Shown in pieces: positions 48,796 to 60,590 of a DNA stretch of 64,000 nt. Numbering within the stretch: position 1 is the first letter of the stretch; the number at the start of each line of letters is the position of its first letter. The stretch is from positions 83,316 to 147,315 of the forward strand of contig JAHAYX010000054.1 in the NCBI GenBank assembly GCA_018384365.1, given 5' to 3'. The position numbers and the translations under genes are program-made. This stretch comes from Clostridiaceae bacterium. GTDB lineage: Bacteria > Bacillota > Clostridia > Oscillospirales > QAMX01. Under the pieces are notes generated by a model, which saw nothing but the letters and a program-made list of their open reading frames with translations, searched no databases and was not told the DNA's origin.

Positions 48796-49754
48796 CGGGC
48801 ATCCTGGCATTTGACACATCGAATTATACAACGTCGGCCGCTTTTCTGGATGCGTCGACAGGCCGCGGCGCAAATGTGTCGCGGCTTTTGCCGGTTGAAG
48901 CGGGGAAACTCGGCCTGCGCCAGAGCGACGCCGTATTCGCGCACGTAAAGGCGCTGCCGGAGATTGTAGGGGAGCTCACGGGCCGCCCGGAATACGGAAA
49001 GCCGGAAGTATATGCCGCGTCGGTATCGCCGCGCGCAGTGGAAGGCTCTTATATGCCGTGCTTTCTGGTTGGCGAGGGTTCGGCACGTGAAATGGCGTCG
49101 GCGCATCATGCGCCGTTTTATGCGTTTTCTCATCAGCAGGGGCATATTGCCGCGGCGGTCTATTCGGCCGGACGTCCGGAGCTGCTGCGCGCGCCGTTTT
49201 TGGCGTGGCATTTATCCGGCGGTACAACGGAACTATTGTTTGTACAGCCGGACCGCGAGCTGATTGTGCGGGAAGAAATCATCGGCGGCACAACGGATAT
49301 TTCAGCCGGCCAGCTGATCGACCGCGCGGGCGTGCTGATGGGCCTTGGCTTCCCGGCAGGAAAGGCGCTGGCGGCAATTGCCGCGGCCGAGCCCGGCAGC
49401 AATGCCTATCCGGTACGTTGTACGGACAGCCGCTTTTCGCTCTCCGGCATGGAAAACCGTGTGCGGGATATGCATACCGCCGGCCGCCCGGACCATGAGA
49501 TTGCCAATTTTGTTTTGAATACCATTCTCTCCGCCATCGAGCGCGCAACGAAACAGGCGCTTTTGCGCTATCCGGGCGTACCGGTACTGTGCTCCGGAGG
49601 CGTTGCCTCCAATGAACGCATCCGGCGCTGCATGGCGGAGCGCTTTGACGCGGCGTTTGCACGTCCGGAACTCTCCACGGATAACGCCATGGGGATTGCC
49701 GTGCTGGCCACGATAAAACTGGAAGGAAAATTACCGGAATGGACACTCGTATGA
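48792..49754 (+). CDS. Kae1/TsaD-family (peptidase M22-like) protein
   Basis: ILAFDTSNYTTSAAF, AFSHQQGHIAAA (HxxxH), LAWHLSGGTTELL; shorter than canonical TsaD. Confidence 0.85.
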   Translation: MTGILAFDTSNYTTSAAFLDASTGRGANVSRLLPVEAGKLGLRQSDAVFAHVKALPEIVGELTGRPEYGKPEVYAASVSPRAVEGSYMPCFLVGEGSAREMASAHHAPFYAFSHQQGHIAAAVYSAGRPELLRAPFLAWHLSGGTTELLFVQPDRELIVREEIIGGTTDISAGQLIDRAGVLMGLGFPAGKALAAIAAAEPGSNAYPVRCTDSRFSLSGMENRVRDMHTAGRPDHEIANFVLNTILSAIERATKQALLRYPGVPVLCSGGVASNERIRRCMAERFDAAFARPELSTDNAMGIAVLATIKLEGKLPEWTLV

Positions 49755-50977
49755 TCCTGTCCGTATCGGATATCAACCAGCATCTGCGTGCGTTGATCTC
49801 CACGGACGATATCCTCTCCTCGGTCTATGTGCGCGGAGAGCTTTCCAACTTCAAGCTGCATTCGTCCGGACACGCCTACATGACGATGAAGGATGAAGGC
49901 GGCGTTTTGCGCGCCGTGATGTTCCGTTCAAGTGCGTCGAAGCTGAAATTCCGGCCGGACAATGGCATGAAGGTCATTGCACATGGCCGGGTGGACGTTT
50001 TTCCGCGCGATGGACAGTATCAGCTCTATATCGACGAGCTGATTCCGGACGGCGTTGGCGCGCTGTATGTAGCCTTTGAACAGCTGAAAGAGAAATTGGG
50101 AGCCGAGGGGCTTTTTGACCCGGCCTGTAAAAAACCGATCCCGCGCTGTCCGATGCGGATTGCGCTGGTCACATCGCCGACAGGCGCGGCGGTGCGCGAT
50201 ATGCTGCGCATCCTGCGCGCCCGGTGGCCCATTGCGCGCGTGCGGATTTATCCGGTTCGCGTACAGGGACCGGAGGCCCCGGCGGAAATCTGCGAAGGCC
50301 TTGCGTTTATCAATGAGCACCGGTTGGCCGACTTGATTATCACGGGCCGCGGCGGCGGCTCTATCGAGGATCTCTGGGCATTCAATGACGAGCGGGTCGC
50401 CCGTGCGATTTTTGCCTCGCGCATCCCGGTGATTTCCGCCGTGGGACACGAGCCGGACTTTACGATTGCGGACTTTGTGGCGGATCTGCGCGCGGCAACG
50501 CCGTCAAACGCGGCGGAACTTGCCGTCCCGGACCGCACGGAACTGGCGGCACAGCTGCGCATGACGGGAGCACGCATTTTGCAGCTGGAACGTCACCGCA
50601 TTGTGCTGGACCGGCAGCGTGTGGCAGCGCTGGCTTCCAAACGGGTGCTGACCAGCCCGATGAACTATATCGAAGATCGCGCGATGGCGCTGGAGCATTG
50701 TGCCCAGCGCCTTCAGGATGCCGTACAGCGCGGCATGACGGCAAGACGGGAGCGCCTTGCACGCGGTGCAGGCGTTTTGGATGCGCTCAGCCCCATGAAG
50801 GTGCTTGCGCGCGGGTATGCCATGACAACGGATGACCGGGGCGCGATTGTGAAAAGCGTTTCCCAGTTGCAAAGCGGTGGAAAGATAGAACTGCGTCTGA
50901 TGGACGGCAGCGCAAGCTGTCGTGTTGACGAAGTACGGATAGGAGCAGACAATGGAAGAAAAAAAGATGACGTTTGA
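49739..50977 (+). CDS. xseA: Exodeoxyribonuclease VII large subunit
   Basis: VRGELSNFKLHSSGHAYMTMKDE, VTSPTGAAVRDMLRIL, GRGGGSIEDLWAFNDE. Confidence 0.98.
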   Translation: MDTRMILSVSDINQHLRALISTDDILSSVYVRGELSNFKLHSSGHAYMTMKDEGGVLRAVMFRSSASKLKFRPDNGMKVIAHGRVDVFPRDGQYQLYIDELIPDGVGALYVAFEQLKEKLGAEGLFDPACKKPIPRCPMRIALVTSPTGAAVRDMLRILRARWPIARVRIYPVRVQGPEAPAEICEGLAFINEHRLADLIITGRGGGSIEDLWAFNDERVARAIFASRIPVISAVGHEPDFTIADFVADLRAATPSNAAELAVPDRTELAAQLRMTGARILQLERHRIVLDRQRVAALASKRVLTSPMNYIEDRAMALEHCAQRLQDAVQRGMTARRERLARGAGVLDALSPMKVLARGYAMTTDDRGAIVKSVSQLQSGGKIELRLMDGSASCRVDEVRIGADNGRKKDDV

Positions 50978-51197
50978 ACAGGCTCTCGCACGCCTGGAAG
51001 AGATCGTGGCGCTGCTGGAAAAGGGTGATGCGCCGCTTGATCAGTCGCTGGAACTTTACGAAGAAGGCGCGGCTCTGGTGCGCCGCTGCAACTCGGCGCT
51101 GGAACAGGCGGAACGCCGCGTAACCATTCTGATGAAGGATCAGGAAGGTACCGTGACGGAGCAGGTGTTTGATGCGGGGGCGCTGGATGAAGCATAA
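50952..51197 (+). CDS. xseB: Exodeoxyribonuclease VII small subunit
   Basis: MTFEQALARLEEIVALLEKGDAPLDQSLELYEEGAALVRRC. Confidence 0.97.
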   Translation: MEEKKMTFEQALARLEEIVALLEKGDAPLDQSLELYEEGAALVRRCNSALEQAERRVTILMKDQEGTVTEQVFDAGALDEA

Positions 51198-52074
51198 AGA
51201 ACGGCTCGCGGAATATGCGGGCATGGTAGAGGCCGGTCTCGACCGGCTGCTGCCGCTGGATGGCCTGCGGCAGGATCAAGTGATGGAGGCCATGCGTTAC
51301 AGCGCGCTGGGCGGCGGAAAACGCCTGCGCGGTGCGTTTATGCTGGAGTTCTGCCGGATCTCCGGCGGCGATGTGCAGGCGGCGCTGCCTTATGCCTGCG
51401 CGATTGAGATGATTCATGCGTATTCGCTGATTCATGATGATCTTCCCTGTATGGACAATGACGATATGCGCCGCGGAAAGCCCTCGTGCCACCGCGCATT
51501 TGACGAGGCAACGGCGCTTTTAGCCGGTGACGGACTCTTAAACCGTGCGTTTGAAACGGCTGTTTCCGAGGAAGCCGCCGGACGCCTGGATGCGGCTCGT
51601 GTCCTGCGCTTGACGCGGGAACTGGCCGGCGCCGCAGGCTTTTATGGCATGATCGGCGGCCAGTGCATTGATCTGGCGTATGATGGGCGCATGCCGGATC
51701 TTGCCACGCTGAACGAACTGATCGCGCTGAAAACCGGCGCGCTCATCCGTGTGGCGTGCCGCATGGGCTGCATTGCGGCCGGTGCGTCGGAGGCACAGAT
51801 TGCGGCGGCGGATACGTTCGCGGCACGTCTGGGTCTTGCTTTCCAGATCCGCGACGATATGCTGGACGTGGAGGGCGACGCATCAGTGCTTGGCAAGGCC
51901 ACGCATGCGGATGAACGCCAGGGTAAAACAACCTATCCGGCACTGCTGGGTATGGAGGCCTGCCGCCAGGAGGTGGATCGCCTGACCGGCGAAGCGGTGG
52001 AGGCACTGGACCAGTTTGCAGACCGTGAGTTTTTGACAGAGCTTGCCTGGTCGTTGACAAGCCGTTTGAAATAA
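51187..52074 (+). CDS. ispA: Polyprenyl synthetase (farnesyl/geranyl diphosphate synthase)
   Basis: GGGKRLRGAFM, YSLIHDDLPCMDNDDMRRGKPSCH, FQIRDDMLDVEGD. Confidence 0.96.
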   Translation: MKHKERLAEYAGMVEAGLDRLLPLDGLRQDQVMEAMRYSALGGGKRLRGAFMLEFCRISGGDVQAALPYACAIEMIHAYSLIHDDLPCMDNDDMRRGKPSCHRAFDEATALLAGDGLLNRAFETAVSEEAAGRLDAARVLRLTRELAGAAGFYGMIGGQCIDLAYDGRMPDLATLNELIALKTGALIRVACRMGCIAAGASEAQIAAADTFAARLGLAFQIRDDMLDVEGDASVLGKATHADERQGKTTYPALLGMEACRQEVDRLTGEAVEALDQFADREFLTELAWSLTSRLK

Positions 52075-52095
52075 TACAGTTTGAGGCAGGACTTT

Positions 52096-53601
<1,506 letters not shown>

Positions 53602-53612
53602 GACGGGGCAGG

Positions 53613-55184
53613 ATGGGTAAGCAAATCGAAATATTGGATACAACGCTGCGGGATGGCGCACAGGCGCGCGGCATCTCCCTTTCCGTGGATGATAAACTGA
53701 ATATCGCAGCTTCGCTCGATATGTTGGGAATTTCCTACATCGAATTCGGAAACCCTGCGACCGGCGAACGGGAGCTGGAGGGCTTCCGCCGGGTGCGCCG
53801 GCATTCGCTGGAGACAAGCCGGGTGGCAGCCTTCGGTGCGACGCGCCGCAAGAACACGCCGGTGGCAGAAGATGCGGGCGTGCGGGCGCTGGAGGCGTCC
53901 GGAGCGGACACGATTGTGATTTTCGGCAAGTCGTGGGACCTGCACGTTGATCATGTACTGGGGACCACAAAAGAGGAAAACCTGGCAATGATCGCGGATA
54001 CCGTGGCGCACTTTGCGGCACGCGGCTGTCATGTGATCTATGATGCGGAGCATTACTTCGACGGCCGGAGATCGGATCATGACTACGCGCTGGAAACGCT
54101 GCGCACAGCCGTGCAGGCCGGTGCGCATTGCATCACGCTCTGTGATACCAATGGCGGCACGATGCCGAATGAAATCTACGAGGCAACCCGGGAGGCAAAG
54201 GAACTGCTGCGCGTGCAGATCGGCATCCATTGCCACGACGACTGCGGACTTGCGGTCGCGGGAACGCTGGAGGCTGTGCGGGCCGGAGCGACGCTGGTGC
54301 AGGGCACGCTGCTGGGTTTTGGCGAGCGCTGCGGAAATGCAAAGCTGACTACGATTCTTCCAAACTTGCAGTTGAAACTCGGCTATGACTGCATTCCGGA
54401 AAAAAATATGCCGATGCTGACGACAATCGCGCGGCAGGTTGCAGAAATCGCCAATATCTCCATCCCGTCTTATTCACCCTATATCGGTTCCAATGCTTTT
54501 ACCCATAAAGCCGGTATGCATGCGGATGGTGTTCTAAAGCTTTCGCGAACCTTCGAACACGTTTCACCGGAGGATGTCGGCAATATGCGTCGAATCCTGA
54601 CCTCCGAGATGTCCGGACGAAACGCCCTGTACCATAAAATTCAGCGGATTGCGCCGGAGTTGGACCGCGATTCGCCGGAAATCCAGCGGATCATTGAGAA
54701 ACTGAAGGAAGCGGAGCAGAATGGCTATACGTTTGAGGCGGCGGAAGCCAGCTTTGAACTGATGGTGCGCAGGGAAACCGGCCGTATGCCAAACTTTTTT
54801 GATCTGATTTTCTATAAAACCATCGGAGAACAGCCGTTCTCCAGCACGATGTCCTCGTCTGCGGTTGTGAAGCTGCGGGTGGGGGACCGGGAGGCTGTCA
54901 ATGCCGCCGAGGGCGAAGGCCCGGTTCACGCGCTCGATACGGCACTGCGCAAAACGCTCGACGAATTTTATCCGCGGCTGGCGGAATCGTACCTGTGCGA
55001 CTTCAAGGTGCGCGTGCTGAACCCCGAGGCCGCGACGGCGGCAAAGGTCCGCGTTTTAATGACTTCCACGGACGGAGATGCCACCTGGTCGACGGTTGGT
55101 GTTTCACCGGACATTCTGGAAGCCTCCTGGACGGCGCTTTCAGAGGCTGTGGAATACAAGCTGATACGGGACGCAAAGCTGTAA
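53613..55184 (+). CDS. cimA: Citramalate synthase
   Basis: [85 protein letters not shown]. Confidence 0.95.
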   Translation: MGKQIEILDTTLRDGAQARGISLSVDDKLNIAASLDMLGISYIEFGNPATGERELEGFRRVRRHSLETSRVAAFGATRRKNTPVAEDAGVRALEASGADTIVIFGKSWDLHVDHVLGTTKEENLAMIADTVAHFAARGCHVIYDAEHYFDGRRSDHDYALETLRTAVQAGAHCITLCDTNGGTMPNEIYEATREAKELLRVQIGIHCHDDCGLAVAGTLEAVRAGATLVQGTLLGFGERCGNAKLTTILPNLQLKLGYDCIPEKNMPMLTTIARQVAEIANISIPSYSPYIGSNAFTHKAGMHADGVLKLSRTFEHVSPEDVGNMRRILTSEMSGRNALYHKIQRIAPELDRDSPEIQRIIEKLKEAEQNGYTFEAAEASFELMVRRETGRMPNFFDLIFYKTIGEQPFSSTMSSSAVVKLRVGDREAVNAAEGEGPVHALDTALRKTLDEFYPRLAESYLCDFKVRVLNPEAATAAKVRVLMTSTDGDATWSTVGVSPDILEASWTALSEAVEYKLIRDAKL

Positions 55185-55202
55185 ATCCTGCAAAAATGAA
55201 TG

Positions 55203-55309
55203 AAGAGCCTTGGCGTGTTTCATTATTCCGGATAATGCCGCCATATGGGGATAAAATACCCTGTATGGTGAAATTAGATAGAATATGAAGCGGCTAACGG
55301 CTCTTTTTT
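55203..55309 (+). ncRNA. Candidate multi-branched structured RNA / complex terminator after cimA
   Basis: AGAGCC...GGCTCT closing stem followed by TTTTT; internal hairpins ATTAT-tccgg-ATAAT and CCATATGGGG-ataaaata-CCCTGTATGG; GCCGC (55237-55241)/GCGGC (55290-55294). Confidence 0.5.
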
Positions 55310-55345
55310 CGCATAGTATCAATGGAAAAGGATAAACCTGCGTGG

Positions 55346-55417
55346 TATAATAAGATACACGTTTTTAAAACGTGAAATTTCGGATGCATAATCCTTCACA
55401 GGAAATTGCACTGTGAA
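55346..55417 (+). promoter_or_regulatory. -10 element followed by two palindromes upstream of TSCPD gene
   Basis: TATAAT (55346-55351), CACGTTTT-t-AAAACGTG (55358-55374), TTCACAG-n9-CTGTGAA (55395-55417). Confidence 0.55.
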
Positions 55418-55439
55418 TACAATAGACAGGAGGGTCAAA

Positions 55440-55682
55440 ATGAAGTATACAGTCAGCGGTGTCTGCTCAAGAAGCGTGGAATTTGATATCGAAGACGGTA
55501 TCGTGAAGAATGTGGTTTTCGACGGCGGCTGCAACGGGAATACTAAGGGTATTGCAAAGCTTGTTGAGGGCATGGATGCAAATGAGGTGATCCATCGTCT
55601 GCGCGGTGTCACCTGCGGCAGAAAAGGCACCTCCTGCCCCGATCAATTGGCTCAGGCACTTGAGAAAGCTATGAAAGGGTAA
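55440..55682 (+). CDS. TSCPD domain protein (TIGR03905-like)
   Basis: FDIEDGIVKNVVFDGGCNGNTKGIAKLVEGMDANEVIHRLRGVTCGRKGTSCPDQLAQAL. Confidence 0.92.
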   Translation: MKYTVSGVCSRSVEFDIEDGIVKNVVFDGGCNGNTKGIAKLVEGMDANEVIHRLRGVTCGRKGTSCPDQLAQALEKAMKG

Positions 55683-55688
55683 GACAGT

Positions 55689-57083
55689 ATGAAACTTACG
55701 ACTGTGAAAGAAATCTTCCGGGATTACGAACAATTCCTGGGAACGGAAATCACGCTGGGCGGCTGGATCCGCACCTCGCGCGATTCCAAGGCTTTTGGCT
55801 TCATTGAATTGAACGACGGCTCCTATCTTACAAACATACAGATTGTTGCAACAGAAGAAAAACTCCCGAATTTCCGGGAAGTGATGAAGTATAATGTCGG
55901 CGCGGCCATTATCGTCCGCGGTACGCTGGTCAAATCGCCGGGCGGCAACCAGCTCTTCGAGGTGCAGGCTGAGGAGATCACGCTCGAAGGCGCCTCCTCT
56001 CCGGACTATCCGCTGCAGAAAAAGCGTCATTCCGTGGAATTCCTGCGTGAAATTGCGCATCTGCGTCCGCGCGCGAACCTGTTTAACGCGGCCTTCCGCG
56101 TCCGCAGCGAAGCGGCCTATGCCCTGCACAGCTTTTTCCATGACCGTGGCTTTGTGTATGCCCACACACCGATCATCACGGCGAGCGACTGCGAAGGCGC
56201 GGGCGAAATGTTCCGCCTGACCACGCTGGATGCGAAGAACCCGCCCATGACTGAGGATGGCGAAGTGGATTTCAGCCAGGATTACTTTGGCAAGCAGGCC
56301 AACCTGACCGTTTCCGGCCAGCTCAACGCAGAAACCTTTGCCATGGCCTTTGGAAAGACCTATACCTTTGGACCGACCTTCCGCGCAGAGCGTTCCTTCA
56401 CACCGCGTCACGCGGCTGAGTTCTGGATGATCGAGCCGGAGATCGCTTTTGCGGATCTTGAGGACGATATGAAGCTGGCCAGTGACATGACGAAGTATGT
56501 CATTGCCCATCTTCTGAAACACTGCCAGGCAGAGATGGAATTCTTCAATAAATTTACCGACAAGGGTCTGCTGGAACGCCTGAACTTCATCGTGGAGTCC
56601 GATTTCGGTGTGTTGCCGTACACGGACGCCGTGCGTGAACTGGAAAAGAACAACGCAAACTTTGAATATCCGGCCTATTGGGGCTGTGACCTGCAGACGG
56701 AGCACGAACGTTATATCACGGAAGTGATTATGAAGAAGCCGACTTTCGTGATCAATTATCCGAAGGAGATCAAGGCTTTCTATATGCGCCTGAATGACGA
56801 CGGAAAGACCGTAGCGGCCATGGATATGCTGGTTCCGGGCATTGGCGAGCTGATCGGCGGCAGCCAGCGTGAGGAGCGCCTGGATGTTCTGCAGCGCCGT
56901 ATGGCAGAATGCGGTCTGAAGGAAGAGGACTACTGGTGGTATCTGGATCTGCGTCGTTTTGGCGGCACGCGCCACGCGGGCTATGGTCTGGGCTTTGAGC
57001 GTTTCCTGATGTATGTGACAGGCATTGCAAACATCCGCGATGTCCTGCCCTTCCCGCGCACCACCGGTTCTGCGGAATTCTAA
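55689..57083 (+). CDS. asnS: Asparaginyl-tRNA synthetase
   Basis: Class II motifs; [53 protein letters not shown]. Confidence 0.98.
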   Translation: MKLTTVKEIFRDYEQFLGTEITLGGWIRTSRDSKAFGFIELNDGSYLTNIQIVATEEKLPNFREVMKYNVGAAIIVRGTLVKSPGGNQLFEVQAEEITLEGASSPDYPLQKKRHSVEFLREIAHLRPRANLFNAAFRVRSEAAYALHSFFHDRGFVYAHTPIITASDCEGAGEMFRLTTLDAKNPPMTEDGEVDFSQDYFGKQANLTVSGQLNAETFAMAFGKTYTFGPTFRAERSFTPRHAAEFWMIEPEIAFADLEDDMKLASDMTKYVIAHLLKHCQAEMEFFNKFTDKGLLERLNFIVESDFGVLPYTDAVRELEKNNANFEYPAYWGCDLQTEHERYITEVIMKKPTFVINYPKEIKAFYMRLNDDGKTVAAMDMLVPGIGELIGGSQREERLDVLQRRMAECGLKEEDYWWYLDLRRFGGTRHAGYGLGFERFLMYVTGIANIRDVLPFPRTTGSAEF

Positions 57084-57107
57084 TCCCTGAAGAGGAGTAA
57101 TCCGACC

Positions 57108-58385
57108 ATGAATTATGAAAAGATGACAGAGACGGAGCTCCGGCATGAGCTGGAACTGCTCTCTGCTCAGTTCGAACAATATCGATCACAAAATCTGAAG
57201 CTGAATATGGCGCGCGGTGTCCCGTGCCCCGAGCAGCTGGACCTTTCGATGGGAATCACCCATTCCGTGGAAACACGTGAGGACTGTTTCACGGAAAACG
57301 GTACGGACTGCCGCACGTATGCGGCAAATCTGTTCGCCGGTGTGCCGGAGCTGCGCCGCCTGTTTGCCGAAGTGTTTGACGTGCCGGAGGATTATATCAT
57401 CATCGGCGGTAACTCGAGCCTGAATATGATTTACGACACGGTAGCGCGCATGATGCTGTTTGGCTTGCCCGGCGGCGACGGCCCCTGGTTCGGCAAGCAC
57501 ATCAAATTCCTCTGTCCTGCGCCGGGCTATGACCGCCATTTTAAGATCCTTGACACCTTTGGCATTGAACTGGTGACAGTTGAGATGACGCCGGACGGCC
57601 CGGATATGGATGCCGTTGAGGAACTTGTGAAGGATCCGGACGTGCGCGGCCTGATCTGCGTGCCGAAGTTCTCGAATCCCACGGGTGTTGTGTTCTCGAG
57701 CGAAGTGGTGCATCGCCTGGCCAAAATGGAAACCGCTGCGCCGGATTTCCGTATTATCTGGGATAATGCCTACGCCATCCACTACGTATATGAAGATGTC
57801 CCGCTGGACGATATTTTCGCCGTTTGCCGCGAGTACGGCCACGAGGACCGTGTGTTGTATTTTTCCTCGACCTCCAAGGTTACGTTCCCGGGTGCGGGTG
57901 TTGCCTTCATGGCGATGGACCCGCTGAATCGCGATTGGATGATGCCGGCTCTGCAGACGCAGACGATCGGCCCCGACAAGATGAACCAGCTGCGCCATGT
58001 TCGTTTCTTCAAAACGCCGGACGCCATGCGTGAACATATGTCGCGGCACGCCGCGATCATGCGCGCACGCTTTGACGCCGTGAAAGAGACCTTCCAAACC
58101 GGTCTGGCGCCGTATGGCATCGGTGACTGGGGCGATCCGAAGGGCGGCTATTTCTTCAGCCTGAACCTGCCGGACGGCTGTGCACAGAAAACCTATGAGC
58201 TCTGCCGCGAACTTGGCGTGAACCTGACGCCCTCTGGGGCAACTTACCCGCACGGAAATGATCCGCGTGACCGCAATCTGCGTATTGCGCCGACCTTCCC
58301 AGCTGTTGAAGAGCTGAAAGCTGCGATGGAAGTCCTGTGCATCTGCGCAAGGTTGGTCTATGTGAAAAAGCTGCTGAGTGAATAA
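57108..58385 (+). CDS. Class I/II aminotransferase (type Ic aspartate aminotransferase-like)
   Basis: LNMARGVPCPEQLDLSMGI, CPAPGYDRHF, PKFSNPTGVVFS, FSSTSKVTFPGAGVAFMA (PLP Lys). Confidence 0.9.
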   Translation: MNYEKMTETELRHELELLSAQFEQYRSQNLKLNMARGVPCPEQLDLSMGITHSVETREDCFTENGTDCRTYAANLFAGVPELRRLFAEVFDVPEDYIIIGGNSSLNMIYDTVARMMLFGLPGGDGPWFGKHIKFLCPAPGYDRHFKILDTFGIELVTVEMTPDGPDMDAVEELVKDPDVRGLICVPKFSNPTGVVFSSEVVHRLAKMETAAPDFRIIWDNAYAIHYVYEDVPLDDIFAVCREYGHEDRVLYFSSTSKVTFPGAGVAFMAMDPLNRDWMMPALQTQTIGPDKMNQLRHVRFFKTPDAMREHMSRHAAIMRARFDAVKETFQTGLAPYGIGDWGDPKGGYFFSLNLPDGCAQKTYELCRELGVNLTPSGATYPHGNDPRDRNLRIAPTFPAVEELKAAMEVLCICARLVYVKKLLSE

Positions 58386-58387
58386 CA

Positions 58388-58425
58388 TAAAAACAGCGTC
58401 GGAGCAAATCCGACGCTGTTTTTTT
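58388..58425. terminator. Bidirectional terminator between convergent aminotransferase and rubredoxin genes
   Basis: AAAAACAGCGTCGG-agcaaat-CCGACGCTGTTTTTTT. Confidence 0.9.
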
Positions 58426-58432
58426 ATGCGGT

Positions 58433-58591
58433 TTACTCAGCTTTCGAGAAGCTGTCCTTGCCGACGCCGCAGAGCGGGCAGACAAAATCCTCCGGGAGAT
58501 CTTCCCACTTGGTGCCGGGCGCGATGCCGTTGTCCGGATCGCCCACGGCCTCGTCATACTCATAACCGCAAATGTCGCATACGTACTTCAT
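58433..58591 (-). CDS. Rubredoxin (52 aa), absent from the supplied ORF track
   Basis: Reverse-complement translation [52 protein letters not shown] with CxxC...CxxC. Confidence 0.97.
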   Translation of the reverse strand: MKYVCDICGYEYDEAVGDPDNGIAPGTKWEDLPEDFVCPLCGVGKDSFSKAE

Positions 58592-58665
58592 ACTGGTAAC
58601 ACTCCTTTTTATGAATTCATGAACGGAACAAGTCCGTCATCACACTTGAAATACTGCGGGAAGTC

Positions 58666-60504
58666 TTATTCCACGCGCTCAAAATCTTCGGGGCCGTGTT
58701 TGCACAGCGGGCAAACAAAATCGGCAGGCAGTTCGTCGCCTTCGTAGAAATAACCGCAGATTTTGCAGACCCAGCCACGCTTTTTCTCCTGCATGGGCTG
58801 AGGCTTGGGTTTGATATGATCAAAATAATAGCTGTATGTGACCGACGGCTCGCCGGACAGCACTTTTGCCTCTGTGATTTCCGCTACAAAGAGAGTATGC
58901 GTGCCGTAATCCTCAGTTTTGACGACTTTTGCAGAGAAGAACGCGTTGGTGTGCTCCGGCAGATAGAACAGGCCGTTCTCACTTCTGGCTTCGCTTCCGT
59001 CCAGCTTGTTGACATCGCGTCCGCTCTGGAATCCGAACTGCTGGAACACCTTAAACGGCACGCTTTCCGTCAGAACGGAAACATTAAAGACGCCGGTGCG
59101 CAGGATCATGTCATGGGTATAATTGGCCTTATTCACGGCAATGGAAATGCGTTTCGGGGAATCCGTGATCTGTGTGACCGTGTTGATGATGCAGCCGTTA
59201 TCGCGGCCGTTTTCACGCGCGGAGAGAACGAACAAACCATAGGAAAGCTTGAAGAACGCAGAAGGCTCAACCGTGGTATTGCCGCTGCCTTCCGTGCTTT
59301 CGGGTTTCTGGAACGTTGCAAGGATCGCCTCAACCAGTGCGTCGATTTCTGCGCTCTGCGCTTCCTTCAGGGAAGAACGGACATCCAGTACATTGTCCAG
59401 GACGGTGATGTTTTTCAGCGGCGCAAACAGTTCGCGCATGAGTTTACCGGAAGTAGGCGCCCAGGAACCGTTCTGGATCAAGGCGACCGTGCGATTCTGG
59501 ATGTTATGGGCGACCAGATCGTGCAGGAGAGATTCCATCGTGACAAAAATACCGGCATTATAGGTCGTCGAAGCAAAGACCAGATGACTGTAACGGAATG
59601 CGGCCGCAATGATATCGGACACAGGGGTGACGGAAACGTCGTACATCACGGTTTTTACACCGCGGTCGCGCAGCCGCGAGGACAAAACCTCAGCAGCGTT
59701 TTCGGTATTGCCGTAAACCGAGGCATAGGCGATCATGACGCCGGTTTCTTCCGGCGTGTAGGTGCTCCATTTCACATATTTGTCCAGGAAATCGCCAATA
59801 TTGGCGCGCCAGACGAAGCCGTGCAGCGGGCAAATCATGTTGATTTCAAGCGCGGAGGCTTTTTTCAGCAGCGCCTGCACCTGCGTGCCGTACTTGCCGA
59901 CGATATTGGTGTAATAGCGGCGCGCTTCGTCCAGATAATCCCGCTCGAAATTGACTTCATCGGCAAACATGGCGCCATTCAGTGCGCCGAACGTGCCGAA
60001 TGCATCCGCCGAGAAGAGAATCTTGTCCACGGTGTCATAGGTGACCATGACCTCCGGCCAGTGCACCATCGGCGCCATAACAAAGGTCAGGTTGTGATGA
60101 CCGGTATTCAGAATACTGCCTTCTTTGACAATGTAGGCCTTGTCCGAAAGATCCAGATCAAAGAACTGACGGATCATAGTCTCCGTTTTGGCATTGCAGA
60201 CAACGACGGTATCCGGCCAGCGGCGCAGAACTTCCGCAATGGTGGCGGAATGATCCGGCTCCATATGCTGAACAACCAGATAATCCAGCTTACGTCCGGC
60301 CAGCGCATGCTCCAGATTTTCAAAGAAGACGCGGCTGACGGCCTTGTCCACCGTATCAAAGAGAACGGTTGTATCGTCCAAAAGAAGATAGGAATTATAG
60401 GAAACACCATCCGGGACGGAATAAACGCCCTCGAACATGGCAAGCCTGCGGTCATTGCCGCCGACCCAGACGAGGTCTTTTGTGACTTGTTTGGTGCAAT
60501 ACAT
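58666..60504 (-). CDS. Flavodiiron protein fused to flavin reductase-like and rubredoxin domains
   Basis: MBL-fold diiron motif HMEPDHSA, flavodoxin domain (IAYASVYGNTENAAE), flavin reductase-like domain, C-terminal rubredoxin WVCKICGYFYEGDELPADFVCPLCKHG. Confidence 0.95.
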   Translation of the reverse strand: MYCTKQVTKDLVWVGGNDRRLAMFEGVYSVPDGVSYNSYLLLDDTTVLFDTVDKAVSRVFFENLEHALAGRKLDYLVVQHMEPDHSATIAEVLRRWPDTVVVCNAKTETMIRQFFDLDLSDKAYIVKEGSILNTGHHNLTFVMAPMVHWPEVMVTYDTVDKILFSADAFGTFGALNGAMFADEVNFERDYLDEARRYYTNIVGKYGTQVQALLKKASALEINMICPLHGFVWRANIGDFLDKYVKWSTYTPEETGVMIAYASVYGNTENAAEVLSSRLRDRGVKTVMYDVSVTPVSDIIAAAFRYSHLVFASTTYNAGIFVTMESLLHDLVAHNIQNRTVALIQNGSWAPTSGKLMRELFAPLKNITVLDNVLDVRSSLKEAQSAEIDALVEAILATFQKPESTEGSGNTTVEPSAFFKLSYGLFVLSARENGRDNGCIINTVTQITDSPKRISIAVNKANYTHDMILRTGVFNVSVLTESVPFKVFQQFGFQSGRDVNKLDGSEARSENGLFYLPEHTNAFFSAKVVKTEDYGTHTLFVAEITEAKVLSGEPSVTYSYYFDHIKPKPQPMQEKKRGWVCKICGYFYEGDELPADFVCPLCKHGPEDFERVE

Positions 60505-60549
60505 GGCATACCCTCCAGTGTGGTTTTATATATCAGTATTATACTATAT

Positions 60550-60590
60550 ATTATACTAAAAAGCTATAATATAATGGTTGCAATCGCAAC
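60550..60590 (-). promoter_or_regulatory. Candidate Crp/Fnr-type operator and divergent promoter of the flavodiiron gene
   Basis: GTTGC-aatc-GCAAC (60577-60590); minus-strand TATAAT at 60555-60550 puts the palindrome centre near -40.5. Confidence 0.6.

Noticed and set aside
52075-52095. T-box or leucine attenuator before leuA
   Set aside because: The ispA-leuA gap is 21 nt, too short for a T-box.
55358-55439. T-box leader for asnS
   Set aside because: No T-box sequence (TGGNACCGCG-like) or terminator was seen before the TSCPD-asnS pair; only two small palindromes.
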